From contig NC_081406.1 of the NCBI RefSeq assembly GCF_030272615.1, positions 217,566,997 through 217,630,996 on the forward strand: a stretch of DNA of 64,000 bases. The letters are read 5' to 3'. Of this stretch, positions 55,592-64,000 are shown in pieces (the first letter of the stretch is position 1; the number at the start of each line of letters is the position of its first letter). This DNA is from Cryptomeria japonica. Its lineage: Eukaryota > Streptophyta > Pinopsida > Cupressales > Cupressaceae. A program made the translations under genes and the position numbers. The notes beneath the pieces were generated by a model. That model did not search any database. It saw only the letters and a list, made by a program, of their open reading frames with translations, and was not told the origin of the DNA.

Positions 55592-56430
55592 TTACAAAGA
55601 TAGAAACTTCCTTTTATATCCAGTCATATGATGTGAACATCCACTGTCTATCACCCATTCATCTGTGTCTTCAATTTTAGTAGCAAGGTCCTTTTCTTTA
55701 GGTACTAGATCATCTTCCTTGATAACCAAAAATTCCCATTCCTTTCCATTGTCGGATTCACTAGCTGAATCTTGTGTTGGTTCATCATGAAAATCAGTCA
55801 CACCTTCCTCATCAGCATAGTAGCATGATTTTTCTTTGTTTGTCTCATTCTTATGGTTGTTCTGATAATCATGGATAGGCCTATAAGATCTTCTAACTCT
55901 TTCCTCAAATCTTGAATTCCCTTCAGGACATCTAGATACAAAATTACCAATCTGATTACATGCAAAACATTTAAAAGGTGATTTTCCTTCATACTTGCTT
56001 CTTGCAGGACCTTTAGGTACTTTTCTACTAAATAGGGCTTCAAGTTCCTCAAACTCTTCATCTCCTTTCTTAAATTCCTCTAGTTCCTTAGCATATAAGG
56101 ATTTCCAATCACTCTTTCTGGTAGATGATGTAGATGCATGAAAAGAAGGTTCAAAGTTTGCAACTCCAGAAGGACCGAATTCCTCAAGCTCAAAATTAAA
56201 TAACTTCCCAACTAGGGTATCCTTATTGACAAATGTGTTTTCCATAGTTCTCAACTCATTAATTGTAGTAGCCTTCATCTTATAAGTCAGTGGCAAAGCT
56301 CTCAATACTTTAGAAACTATTTCATCTTTGCTAAGAGATCCACCACAACACTTAATTCCCATCATATTCTCATTAACTCTATCCATAAAAGCAGTAATCC
56401 TTTCATCTTCTTCCACCTTCAGGTTCTCAT
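55592..56430 (-). pseudogene. Copia C gag C-terminal part and protease start
   Basis: The open frame covers the second half of Gag: NLKVEEDERITAFMDRVNE, LSKDEIVSKVLRALPLTYKM. A zinc knuckle reads CFACNQIGNFVSRC, where the usual His is Asn, so it should bind zinc poorly. An acidic region leads to the protease active site (VIDSGCSHHMTG) just before a stop. The Gag N-terminus is missing: at 56430 the frame runs directly into the end of another LTR (56431-56525). Confidence 0.85.
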
Positions 56431-56525
56431 TGTTAGACAACTTAAATAACCAGAGGACAACTAGGGGGGGGGGGGGTGAATCGGTTGTCACTGGATTACC
56501 AAACTTTAAGAATTCAAAACTTTAT
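56431..56525 (-). mobile_element. Terminal fragment of a Copia LTR (E)
   Basis: The 95-base segment is clearly similar to the end of LTR C: on the plus strand TGTTAGACAACTTAAATAAC, AGAGGACAACT, a 13-G tract, GTGAAT, GGTTGTCA, TGGATTA. It abuts the truncated gag of element C on one side and the Gypsy II LTR on the other. Most simply, another Copia element inserted into the gag of C and was then interrupted by Gypsy II. Confidence 0.7.
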
Positions 56526-57466
56526 TGAAGAGGGGAAAACGGATTAGAAGGGAAAATGATCAAAACATAATGAAATAAACATGAAAATGCTAAAAACATA
56601 AAGAGACCATTTCACCTTGCTCTTTTACCTTCTCCTTCAGATTGAGCTTGATGAAGTGAAGGTGCCCCTTGATGATGCTCCACTTGATGTGCTCCTTTGA
56701 TTGCTTGTGATGTGGAATGCTCTCATTTGTGCTCAACAAGATAGATGGATTATTGGATTGGATTTGATTGATGGATAGGAGGATTTGAATTAGAAGAGAA
56801 TGAGAGAAGAAATATCAGCATGACAATGAATGAGAAGTGGATCCATTTGTGAGGAGGATTGGCTCCAATTTATAGATTAGAGAAGGCCAATGGAGGGCCA
56901 GGATTGATTTGGTTATGAAGGGTTGAGATTTATTTTAGATAGAAGGCATGGATCAAGGGTGCCTTGGGAAAATAAACAGGAATATAAAATTCCTTGGGAA
57001 AAGGGGGGGAGAAACTTGAATTTCAAACTTGAGAAATTAAAAATTCCAAAATAAGGATGCATTAAGATATTCAAAAAAAATTGAATTTCTTTGAGAGGCT
57101 CAATGTTGATGTGACATGAGTGGGAATTAAAAATAGGAGAATAATGATAAGCATGATTATGAGAGATTCTAGAAGGATTAATTAGGATAAGTGGGATTAG
57201 GAAAAGGTGATTTGTAGGAATCACATGACTAGGTTAATTAATTAGAATTAATTAACTGAGTGGGTTTAGAGGAAACAATTATTGAGATGACTTTAGAAGA
57301 ATAGGGGAATACTTAATTTATTTGATAAATTAATTATTGGACTATAGTGATAGGATTAATTAAATTAGATTTAACTGATTCTGAGAGGAATAAGGATAAG
57401 ACAATTAAATTAATTAATTATGTTGATAGGCTTAAATTAATTAAATATTAATTTTAGGTGTCTACA
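56526..57466 (-). repeat. Gypsy II 3' LTR
   Basis: On the minus strand it starts TGTAGACACC and appears to end ...CCCCTCTTCA at 56526 (TG...CA). Length is about 941 bases. A minus-strand TATA-like CTATAAATT is at 56867-56875. The first ~250 bases (on the minus strand) are rich in TTAATTAATT palindromes, as in the Gypsy I LTR. The inner limit is firm because the polypurine tract abuts it; the outer limit is inferred from where similarity to LTR C stops. Confidence 0.7.
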
Positions 57467-57480
57467 TTTTGCCCCTCTTT
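57467..57480 (-). promoter_or_regulatory. Gypsy II polypurine tract
   Basis: The minus strand reads AAAGAGGGGCAAAA next to the LTR start, identical in its first 13 bases to the Gypsy I tract. Confidence 0.85.
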
Positions 57481-57513
57481 GATATAGCATCGTGAAATGA
57501 TGTTATATCAAAG
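57477..57513 (-). other. Predicted RNA stem-loop overlapping the Gypsy II polypurine tract
   Basis: CTTTGATATA pairs perfectly with TATATCAAAG. After one mismatch, CATC pairs with GATG around a 7-base loop. The 3' arm enters the polypurine tract. Outer pairs match Gypsy I, whereas inner pairs differ but remain paired. Confidence 0.65.
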
Positions 57514-59119
57514 AAGAATAAAACATAGTGGAAGAAAAGGATAAGGACTAGTAGCATGATGCCCCAATCATGAGATGAAGAAAAGGATAAGAACTATTAG
57601 CACAATGCCCCAGTCATAAGATGAGGAAGAATGACAAAGAGGAAGGATGACAAGGAAATAGTGGTATGCCCCCTCAAGAGGACATGCGGGTTTGAAGAAT
57701 ATGTGTGTGCTCTCAAAAATGAATTAGAAGAATAAGTGATGAAAGGATGAAGATAATGAAAGAGTGAAGTAGGATGAGTTGGAGTGTTGTGAATGAAATG
57801 AGACAAAGAAATGGTAAATGGATTGGATCTTGTTGAGCAAGTATAGAGAGAAAACCTAGATTTGATATTGCCATGGATATTCTACACCACTGATTATAAG
57901 AACCAGGATGATATGAAGATCTGAGGTGTGGACTAACGCTCTGTCAAATAGGAATTCCTTGCACACAATCATGCAAGTGTTGATAAACACTAATGCAGGG
58001 TTGTCAGTTCATACAAGGAAGACCTTCAAACACACCATGCCATGAAAACTATGTCCCATTATACAGAAGCCAAGACATACCAAGATATAGGATGATCAAG
58101 GCAGTCCTGAATAAGTATAGTCATGGGACACAAAATGAAAACAAAGCGAAAAGATCAAACATGCAAACAACATGCACATGAACAACTGATATCTCTTGCC
58201 AAGAGCAGGACATGGATTTGGATAAGCTATCGGACTAGGGAAGGATGCATCCCGATGGGCAAGGTGATGGATTGATTGATGAATGACAAAAGACAAGTTG
58301 GATGTGCAAGATCTGCAACTGAGAGGATTGTTGCTTGGATTAGGCACGAGTCAATGCGAGCTTAGGTAGATGGGGAAAGCTCAGTTTGATGGATTGGATA
58401 GGATTGGAAGAAGGATAAATGATTAGGTAGGATGGAAAGGGAGATGGATGATTGGATAGGATTGGATTGAGGATGGGATTAATGATTGAATTGGAAGAGA
58501 TGGAGAATATGATTGGATAATATAGGATTGGATTAGAAATTGGATAGGATGGGGTGGATTGGTGGATAGGATTTGATTGTATGGAACCAATGACCAGGGA
58601 GAACCAAGGATTGGTAAGAGGATAGATGGATGAGGGATTTGTTTGGAAAGGAGATGGATAGGAGATGGAATAAGTAGATGGATATGGATAGGAATAGAAG
58701 AATAAAGGATGGAGGGTAGGGTGATGGAGACCCAAGGACTAAGCTGTAAAGGAGTGCCATGCCCCACACTAGAGGTAGTGGAATTAAGGATGAAAGGATG
58801 GTGGATAAATATGTATGAGGTGGGAGGATAATGTGTAATGGATATGGATGGTAGAGGATTAAGGCGATTAAGGCTTAAATGCTCCAAAACATGCATGCAT
58901 AAACATTGTTTTGCCTCTTATATGATCAAGATGAAAGATATTAATGGAAGATTTGTTTTGATAGGATGAGGGATATGAGATGGAGGATATGGATACGATA
59001 GTCAAGATCAAAGATAGGAAAGGAGAATGGACATAGATATTATGTAGATGGATGGGAGGATTGCATGGATGAAGCTTGCCCCCAAGTGTAGAGTGCAAGG
59101 GGATGAGGAGATTACACAT
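57514..59119 (-). other. Gypsy II 3' non-coding region
   Basis: A/G/T-rich plus strand with GGATTGGAT-like and GATGGATAGG-like words, especially 58380-58740. Minus-strand frames here are Pro/Ser/Ile/Tyr-rich products of this bias. A GTGGTATGCCCCCTC word near 57660 is shared with Gypsy I near 9680. No recognisable gene. Confidence 0.6.
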
Positions 59120-59192
59120 GACGCTTGTTTGCCATGTTTTCATCATGGTACTTACCTAAGGCTCCATAAGAAGTGGTTTTCACCATTGGATG
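59120..59192 (-). promoter_or_regulatory. Block shared with Gypsy I, with a consensus 5' splice site
   Basis: On the minus strand the centre reads CTTAG then GTAAGTACC, a near-ideal donor with GT at 59155-59154. It is flanked by matching sequence on both sides (CATCCAA...CCACT before; ATGGCAAACA after). The corresponding Gypsy I block is 11750-11824. Confidence 0.6.
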
Positions 59193-61480
59193 AAATGGTT
59201 TTTCTTTACTTTTTTAATTTTATTTTATTATTTTTTTGTATTTTTCTTGAATTTTTTATTTTTTTTGAATTTATGAATTTTTGGAATGGTTTGGATGGAG
59301 AAGGATAAGGATGAGTGGATATGGAAGATAGTGGATGCGTAAAAGAGGAAGGGAGGACTCAAGAATCTAGTTCCATAGATGGTACCCTTTATTATTTCTT
59401 TGAACTAGAGGTATGCTCATTGATGTTGGTAATAATAATTGGGGAGATGAAATGGATAGGGGATGGAAGATAAGGGTTTTGAAAGGATTGGACTAATGGA
59501 ATGGGATTGTGAAAAATTGATGGTGGATAATGGATGAGGTTTTGAAGAACTTGTGGAAGATCAACATTGGCACACACCTTGGAGGGTGGTGGAGTAGTGG
59601 GGGAGAGTGTTTTGAATTAGATGGGGGATAGAGTGTTGATTTTGGGAAATGAGGACCCAAAATAGAAGAAGGGGTTGATGGAGTTGGGATGGTGGATTTT
59701 TGGACATAAGGACCCAAAATGGATTTTGAAGATGGAGGAGTGTTAGGTGGAGGATTTTAGGACTTATGAATGGATGGAGCCATAGGATTAACAATTTTGG
59801 ATGCCAATTTTGATTTTACTCTGGGATACATTGCTTCTTTGGGAATCCACATAGTTTTTGATTTTTTCTTTTGCGGCCTTTGTGGCCTTTTTATTTTTCC
59901 TTCTTTTAGATCATATTTTTCTTTTGAGCATGTCATTTTGAGGGGACATGTTGATCCTTTGATTTTTGTGGATTTTGAGCTTTATGCTTTTTAGATTGGG
60001 CATCCAAATTACTTCCAATAGCAATGGGATTTGTGTATGAGGATGAAGGATTGATGGATTTTATGGAAGAGATGGTGGAAAGAGAGTGGGAGGCATCCAA
60101 GGTTGTGTGCCTTTGTTAATCTTTCTTATAGATTATTTGATGTGATGGAGTGGTGGATGGAGGGATGTAAGGACCCAATATGGATGGAAGGGATGGAGGA
60201 TTGTGCATCAGAACATAGGGGCCCAAAATGGATGGAAGGAATGAAGGGTTTAACTTTGGAACATAGGGTCCCAAAATGGATACGGAAGATGAGGGATAAC
60301 GGGATTTTGATTTGTACGAGGGAAATTTGGATTTAGGAGGGATAAAGGATGTACCAACATCTTGAGCATTATCTTGAGGACCCTTATTATTTTGGAAACA
60401 AGATGCGAGTCCATTTTGAGGAGGATGAGATGTGGAAGAAAGATTAGGATCTTTAGATGGATTGGGATCATGACATGGAGATGAATGGATACTTTGATCT
60501 TGACTAGGGAGGGTATCATGAGTTGGTGAGGGAGGGGTGATTAGATCATGAGATGGAAGAGGATCATGTGATGATAGAGGGATTATATGATCATGAGAGG
60601 AAGTGGAGGGGATGGGATCATTAGATGGAGTGGAGGGAGATGCATCATTAGATGGAGCAATTTCTATGCTAGCATGCTTTGGAACAAGCTTTTGGCATGT
60701 TTGGAGTTGCATGGATTGTGTGATGGAGGAAGATATGGAAGATTTGATGTGAGTAGATGGAGAAATGGGAGTATCATGAAGTGTGGGGGATTGGGATTCA
60801 TTTTGAGGTGGAGGTGATTGGGGTGGATGGAGGACTTGAGGAGACTTGACCACTTTGCTTTGAGGTGAGGATTTTGTCTCCTTTGCTAGCATGTCTTGGA
60901 TAAGATTATGGATGATGGATTTTGGAGGATTGGGATTAGATGTGGGATTGGGATTGGGATTGGAATTAGAATTGGATGGAGGATTAGGATTGGGATTGGA
61001 ATTGGATGGAGGATTAGAATAATGGACTGGGGAATTAGGATTAATGATTGGAGGACTATGGAGTAAAGGATTTGGATGGGGAGTAGAGGTAATGAATGCA
61101 TTGTAGAAGGATGGGGATTGGGATGTAGATGGGGGGGGGAGATGGAGGTATACATATTGGATTAGAGGAGTATGTGGATGAGGGATAATATGGAGATATG
61201 GATGGGGAATAAGATGGAGATATGGATGGGGAATAAGATGGATTTATGGATGGGGGATAAGATGGATTTATGGATGGGGAATAAGATGGATTTTCCTTGT
61301 CGAAGGTAGAGGAAGGATAAGAGATATGTATACATTGGGATTGGGTGCAATGTGTTGAGATGGGATGGATGAAGGTATGATAGGCGAGTGGGAGATTATG
61401 GGATTAACTTGGTAGGCAGGTTCATGATTTTCTGTGAGAATCTTCTCATACCAAGCTTTGAAATTATGGGTAGTCATGTT
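59193..61480 (-). other. Gypsy II low-complexity region with Pro/Ser-rich frames
   Basis: A minus-strand ATG at 61477 opens a frame with a normal-looking start (MTTHNFKAWYEKILTENHEP) that soon becomes repetitive. Shifted frames carry repeats such as PIHKSILFPIHISIL (61162-61350) and a 258-codon Pro/Ser/His-rich frame at 60892-60116. The plus strand is almost free of C over long stretches. This occupies the place where gag and pol would be. I recognise no domain and suspect a decayed, repeat-expanded gag-like or novel ORF. Confidence 0.45.
60116..60892 (-). CDS. Hypothetical Pro/Ser-rich low-complexity ORF in Gypsy II
   Basis: A 258-codon minus-strand frame with an ATG start encodes Ser- and Pro-dominated text. 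It includes repeated SHDP/PSHD-like blocks and, near the C-terminal end, repeated PSILGPYVP-like units. Length and lack of stops can be explained by C-rich, stop-poor composition. It is in the same phase as the frame beginning at 61477 but separated from it by stops. Coding status is doubtful. Confidence 0.3.
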   Translation of the reverse strand: MLAKETKSSPQSKVVKSPQVLHPPQSPPPQNESQSPTLHDTPISPSTHIKSSISSSITQSMQLQTCQKLVPKHASIEIAPSNDASPSTPSNDPIPSTSSHDHIIPLSSHDPLPSHDLITPPSPTHDTLPSQDQSIHSSPCHDPNPSKDPNLSSTSHPPQNGLASCFQNNKGPQDNAQDVGTSFIPPKSKFPSYKSKSRYPSSSVSILGPYVPKLNPSFLPSILGPYVLMHNPPSLPSILGPYIPPSTTPSHQIIYKKD

Positions 61481-61559
61481 GAGAGTGAAGGAATAGATTG
61501 AAATTGGGTGGATATGTTTTGGAGGGGAAGGATTATGAAGATGATCTTAAATGAAGATA

Positions 61560-62090
61560 AGGATTAGGACTTGGCTTGGAATGATGAGGGATTAGATTTG
61601 ATTAGATTTTGATTAGGTTTTGATTTGGATTGGAATTGATTTGATTGGATTGGTCCTTGGATTAGGACTTGATTGGATTGGAATGGTCCTTGGATTAGGA
61701 CCTAATATGATTGGATTGGAATGGTCCTTTGATTTGATTGGATTGGATGATTGATTGAATGGATTGGATTGGTCCTTGGATTAGGACTTGATTTGATTGG
61801 ATTGGATGATTGATTGAATGGATTGGATTGGTCCTTGGATTAGGACTTGGTTTGATTGGATTGAATTTGATTTGGATTGGAATTGGATGAGTCCTTGGAT
61901 TATGACTTGATTGGATTTGGATTTGATTGGATTAAATTAGTTGGATTGGATTGAATTGGATTAGATTGGATTGGATTGAATTGGATTAGATTGGATTGGA
62001 TTGAATTGGATTGAATTGGATTGAATGGATTGGATTAAATTAGATTGAATTGGATTGAATTGGATTGAATTGAATTGGATTACGAAGATG
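61560..62090. repeat. GGATT-rich degenerate satellite
   Basis: About 530 bases consist largely of GATTGGATT, GAATTGGATT and longer units. One ~60-base unit (TTGGTCCTTGGATTAGGACTT plus GATTGGATTGG) recurs several times between 61640 and 61890. Almost no C on the plus strand outside the GGTCCTT word. Confidence 0.9.
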
Positions 62091-62279
62091 GATGGATTTG
62101 ATTGATTAGAATTTTGGAGATTTAATTGCACTAGAGGAAGAATGAATATTAGTTGAGGAAGGATAATTGTTTGAATGGATGAAAGTGGATTGGGGATTGG
62201 AGAATTTCTTGGATAGATAGAAATGGATTAAAGATTTGATGATGGCAAGATGGAACTTGGAAAGAGGGATGATTTATTG

Positions 62280-64000
62280 GTTGTGGGGGATGGACTTGGC
62301 AAGAGATGTCAAGTAAATGAAACACAATGGTCAAAAGAAGCTAGACTCAAAAGACACTCATGCTCCTTCACAACATATCCTATGGCGAGAAAAGACAATA
62401 GTCAATGGATCCCAATTGGTTTCCCAACTACGCTTACTCAGAGTGGACACTTAGATACTTGACCCCACTAGCTGCCCTCCATGACACTCACTTCTCCAGG
62501 GTAGCCAAGAATCAATTCCCATGAAAAATCCTCATGGCAAACTTTGTGCCTCTACTAAGGGCCGTAAAAATATGGGTAGCTTCGGAGGTCCAATCTCCTG
62601 CACCAATGACTATAAGGTTTTTGGCCACTATGAACAAGGTGTTTAGTAAGTCTTCCCGTTAGGAGCTACCCTTCATAGTTGCGCAAGCGCAATTGAGGCC
62701 TATACCCCAATCAAGCACCAAGAACTTAGTAGTCACGCAAGCATGATTGAGATCTCTAGGATCCTACTAAGCACCCAATGTGAGAGTGAGCTCTCATATA
62801 GCCCGAACCATTAACCCTTTCATAGTCAATGGCCTATTTATTAGAGTGAGTTGGGAACCCCAGGTCTAGGTGTACTCACTTGGGTCATTCCCCTCTTACC
62901 TTCCCAAAGAGAAAGTTGGGAGGGCAGGCCCGCTAAGGTTAAACATGCAATCAAACAAGAAAAGGTTTGAGGGTCGGGATTTCTGATTGCCTATGTAGAC
63001 AAGAGCATACTCTCCTACCTCTACACTTTTCTCAAACACAAAAAGAAAGAGTTATTTTACCCCTAATTAAAATCTAGGTGTCTACATTAAGAAAAACACA
63101 ATGTTTGGTTGGATTTTACTAGGCAACCTGCAAAAAAAGTGGATTAGTAGTTTGAAAATGAAGTCTTCAACAAGCGTTCTACAAAAGACAACAAAAAATG
63201 ACAAAATATTATTTCTTTTAATTTTTTGGGAACAAGTAGAAAAACAAGAATAAAAACTTTTCTACTAATGACAAATGTGGATTTGGAGGAAACTTTGATG
63301 GGTAAATGGGGTTTGACTAGGTTTTTGCCACTTTCCAAGGGATAAGCAAGCACAAAATGGGGATTTTTGGAGGAGAGGTGAAGGAATGAAAAAATTTGTC
63401 TAAGAGGGACAAAGAAGGAAAAGTTGGAGATAGACAATATGGGAAAATTTGGAAGTGATTGGATAAAAGTGGAAGGAGTTATGGAAAACCCTAAAAATAG
63501 AGGAATGTGGGATTTTGGGCTTCAAAAAGTGGACTTTTGGGATAAGGTCCCCAAGGAAGGAAATGTGAAAAATGGAATTGCGGGGGATCTAGTGGAGTTT
63601 GGAGGAAGACATAATTATGATAAAGACGATATGACAAAAAAAATAATAATAATTCCTGCGGCTGCGTTGATTTGCAGACAGATGTGCTAATGCGCAAGCG
63701 GTCACGCTAATAAACAGATTATTAAAATTAAATAGACAACAAAAAAACAAATGCAGACGCACTGATTTGCAGGTGCTCACGCTGATGCATGGGTGCTCAC
63801 GTTGATACAACTAGAGTTTGCACCCAAAATTTAAAATTTAATTTTTTTTACAAAAACGCTCGTGCTAATCGGAGAGCGGTCGCGCTGAAGCAGAAACAGA
63901 AAATAAATAGAAGTGAGAAATGCAGAAGAGGAAGAATGAGGAGGAGATAGAAGAATTTTCTGGGCGGACGCGCTGAAACACAGTGAGGTGCCCAAAAAGT
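62280..64000 (-). other. Gypsy II leader region (incomplete)
   Basis: This less repetitive stretch lies where the 5' leader is expected if the coding start is at 61477 and the leader is about as long as that of Gypsy I. No protein was recognised. A CTAGGTGTCTACATT word at 63074-63088 repeats the LTR terminus. The last 350 bases carry a degenerate GC-rich motif. Confidence 0.5.
63655..63990. repeat. Degenerate GC-rich motif (CGCTGA-type) repeats
   Basis: Variants of G(C/G)(T/A)C(A/G)CGCTGA(T/A) followed by a short CAG-containing tail occur about eight times in 335 bases. Examples are GGTCACGCTAATAAACAG, GCTCACGCTGATGC, CGGTCGCGCTGAAGCAG and CGGACGCGCTGAAACAC. They stand out from the AT-rich surroundings. 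Confidence 0.65.

Larger units (their letters stand above)
56526..64000 (-). mobile_element. Gypsy II: large Gypsy-type element without recognisable gag/pol (runs off the window)
   Basis: Element order in the minus direction from the window end: leader (62280-64000), low-complexity region with Pro/Ser-rich frames (58300-61480), block shared with Gypsy I (59120-59192), stem-loop and polypurine tract (57467-57513), 3' LTR (56526-57466). Polypurine tract, stem-loop, a GGTATGCCCCCTC word and the shared block tie it to Gypsy I. No RT, RNase H, integrase or Gag similarity is visible anywhere in 6.5 kb. This is the pattern of a large retrotransposon derivative. The 5' LTR and primer site should lie beyond 64000. 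Confidence 0.7.

Noticed and set aside
58340..58896. Overlapping Pro/Ser/Tyr-rich minus-strand frames in Gypsy II
   Set aside because: Several frames are open at once over the same C-poor sequence, showing compositional bias and not coding; no domain was recognised.
62146..63086. Gypsy II 5' LTR ending at the TGTCTACA word at 63086
   Set aside because: The 940 bases before this word do not resemble the 3' LTR at 56526-57466, so the shared word alone is not an LTR.

Overview
The window looks like nuclear DNA of a seed plant with a large, repeat-packed genome. I lean towards a conifer, but the sequence does not prove the clade. Only one ordinary host gene is convincing: an intronless SAUR-type auxin-responsive gene at 1370-1801 (+). 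Most of the rest can be assigned to LTR retrotransposons, LINE debris, LTR remnants and AT-rich spacer. No rRNA, tRNA gene, CRISPR array or bacterial-type operon was seen.

Layout. 1-5990: SAUR gene in AT-rich spacer, with a MITE-like inverted repeat (2131-2572), a Copia-type LTR with its primer-binding site (2619-3121), two unrecognised coding-like remnants and a (TA)n tract. 5990-7726: LTR-like debris and an unrecognised degraded coding region on the minus strand. 7732-23784: a structurally complete 16.05-kb Tat-like Gypsy element ('Gypsy I') on the minus strand. It has two 1,856-bp LTRs, a 5-bp CATAC target duplication, a tRNA-Trp-type primer site, gag, and one long pol frame (protease, G-patch-like segment, RT, two RNase H domains, integrase). 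Gag and pol share one frame but are separated by a TGA and a TAG. 23790-32690: a broken TE-associated coiled-coil ORF and two RNase H fragments (minus), then a degraded L1-type LINE (plus).

32808-38790: a Copia-type element ('A', minus) with a 3' LTR, a CCHC-rich gag end, no pol, and a long extra ORF next to the LTR. 38800-44700: spacer, LTR-like copy F1, a 91-bp direct repeat and a Gypsy protease remnant. 44700-51146: element 'B', with an LTR plus a second, diverged copy of the same extra ORF, broken by an LTR-like insertion (F2) and by a solo Copia LTR (D) with a GTCCA target duplication. 51147-56430: degraded Copia element 'C' with gag, protease, integrase, RT and RNase H fragments. 56431-56525: end of another Copia LTR ('E') abutting the interrupted gag of C. 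56526-64000: a second Gypsy-type element ('Gypsy II', minus, running off the window) with LTR and polypurine tract but no recognisable gag or pol.

How the parts relate. Gypsy I carries the protein set for its own replication, subject to the two stops. Gypsy II resembles a large non-autonomous relative. The two share a stem-loop overlapping the polypurine tract, whose stem differs in sequence but keeps its pairing, and a ~75-nt block holding a consensus 5' splice site. These two shared non-coding signals, and the extra ORF found next to the 3' LTR in Copia copies A and B, are the most interesting observations here.
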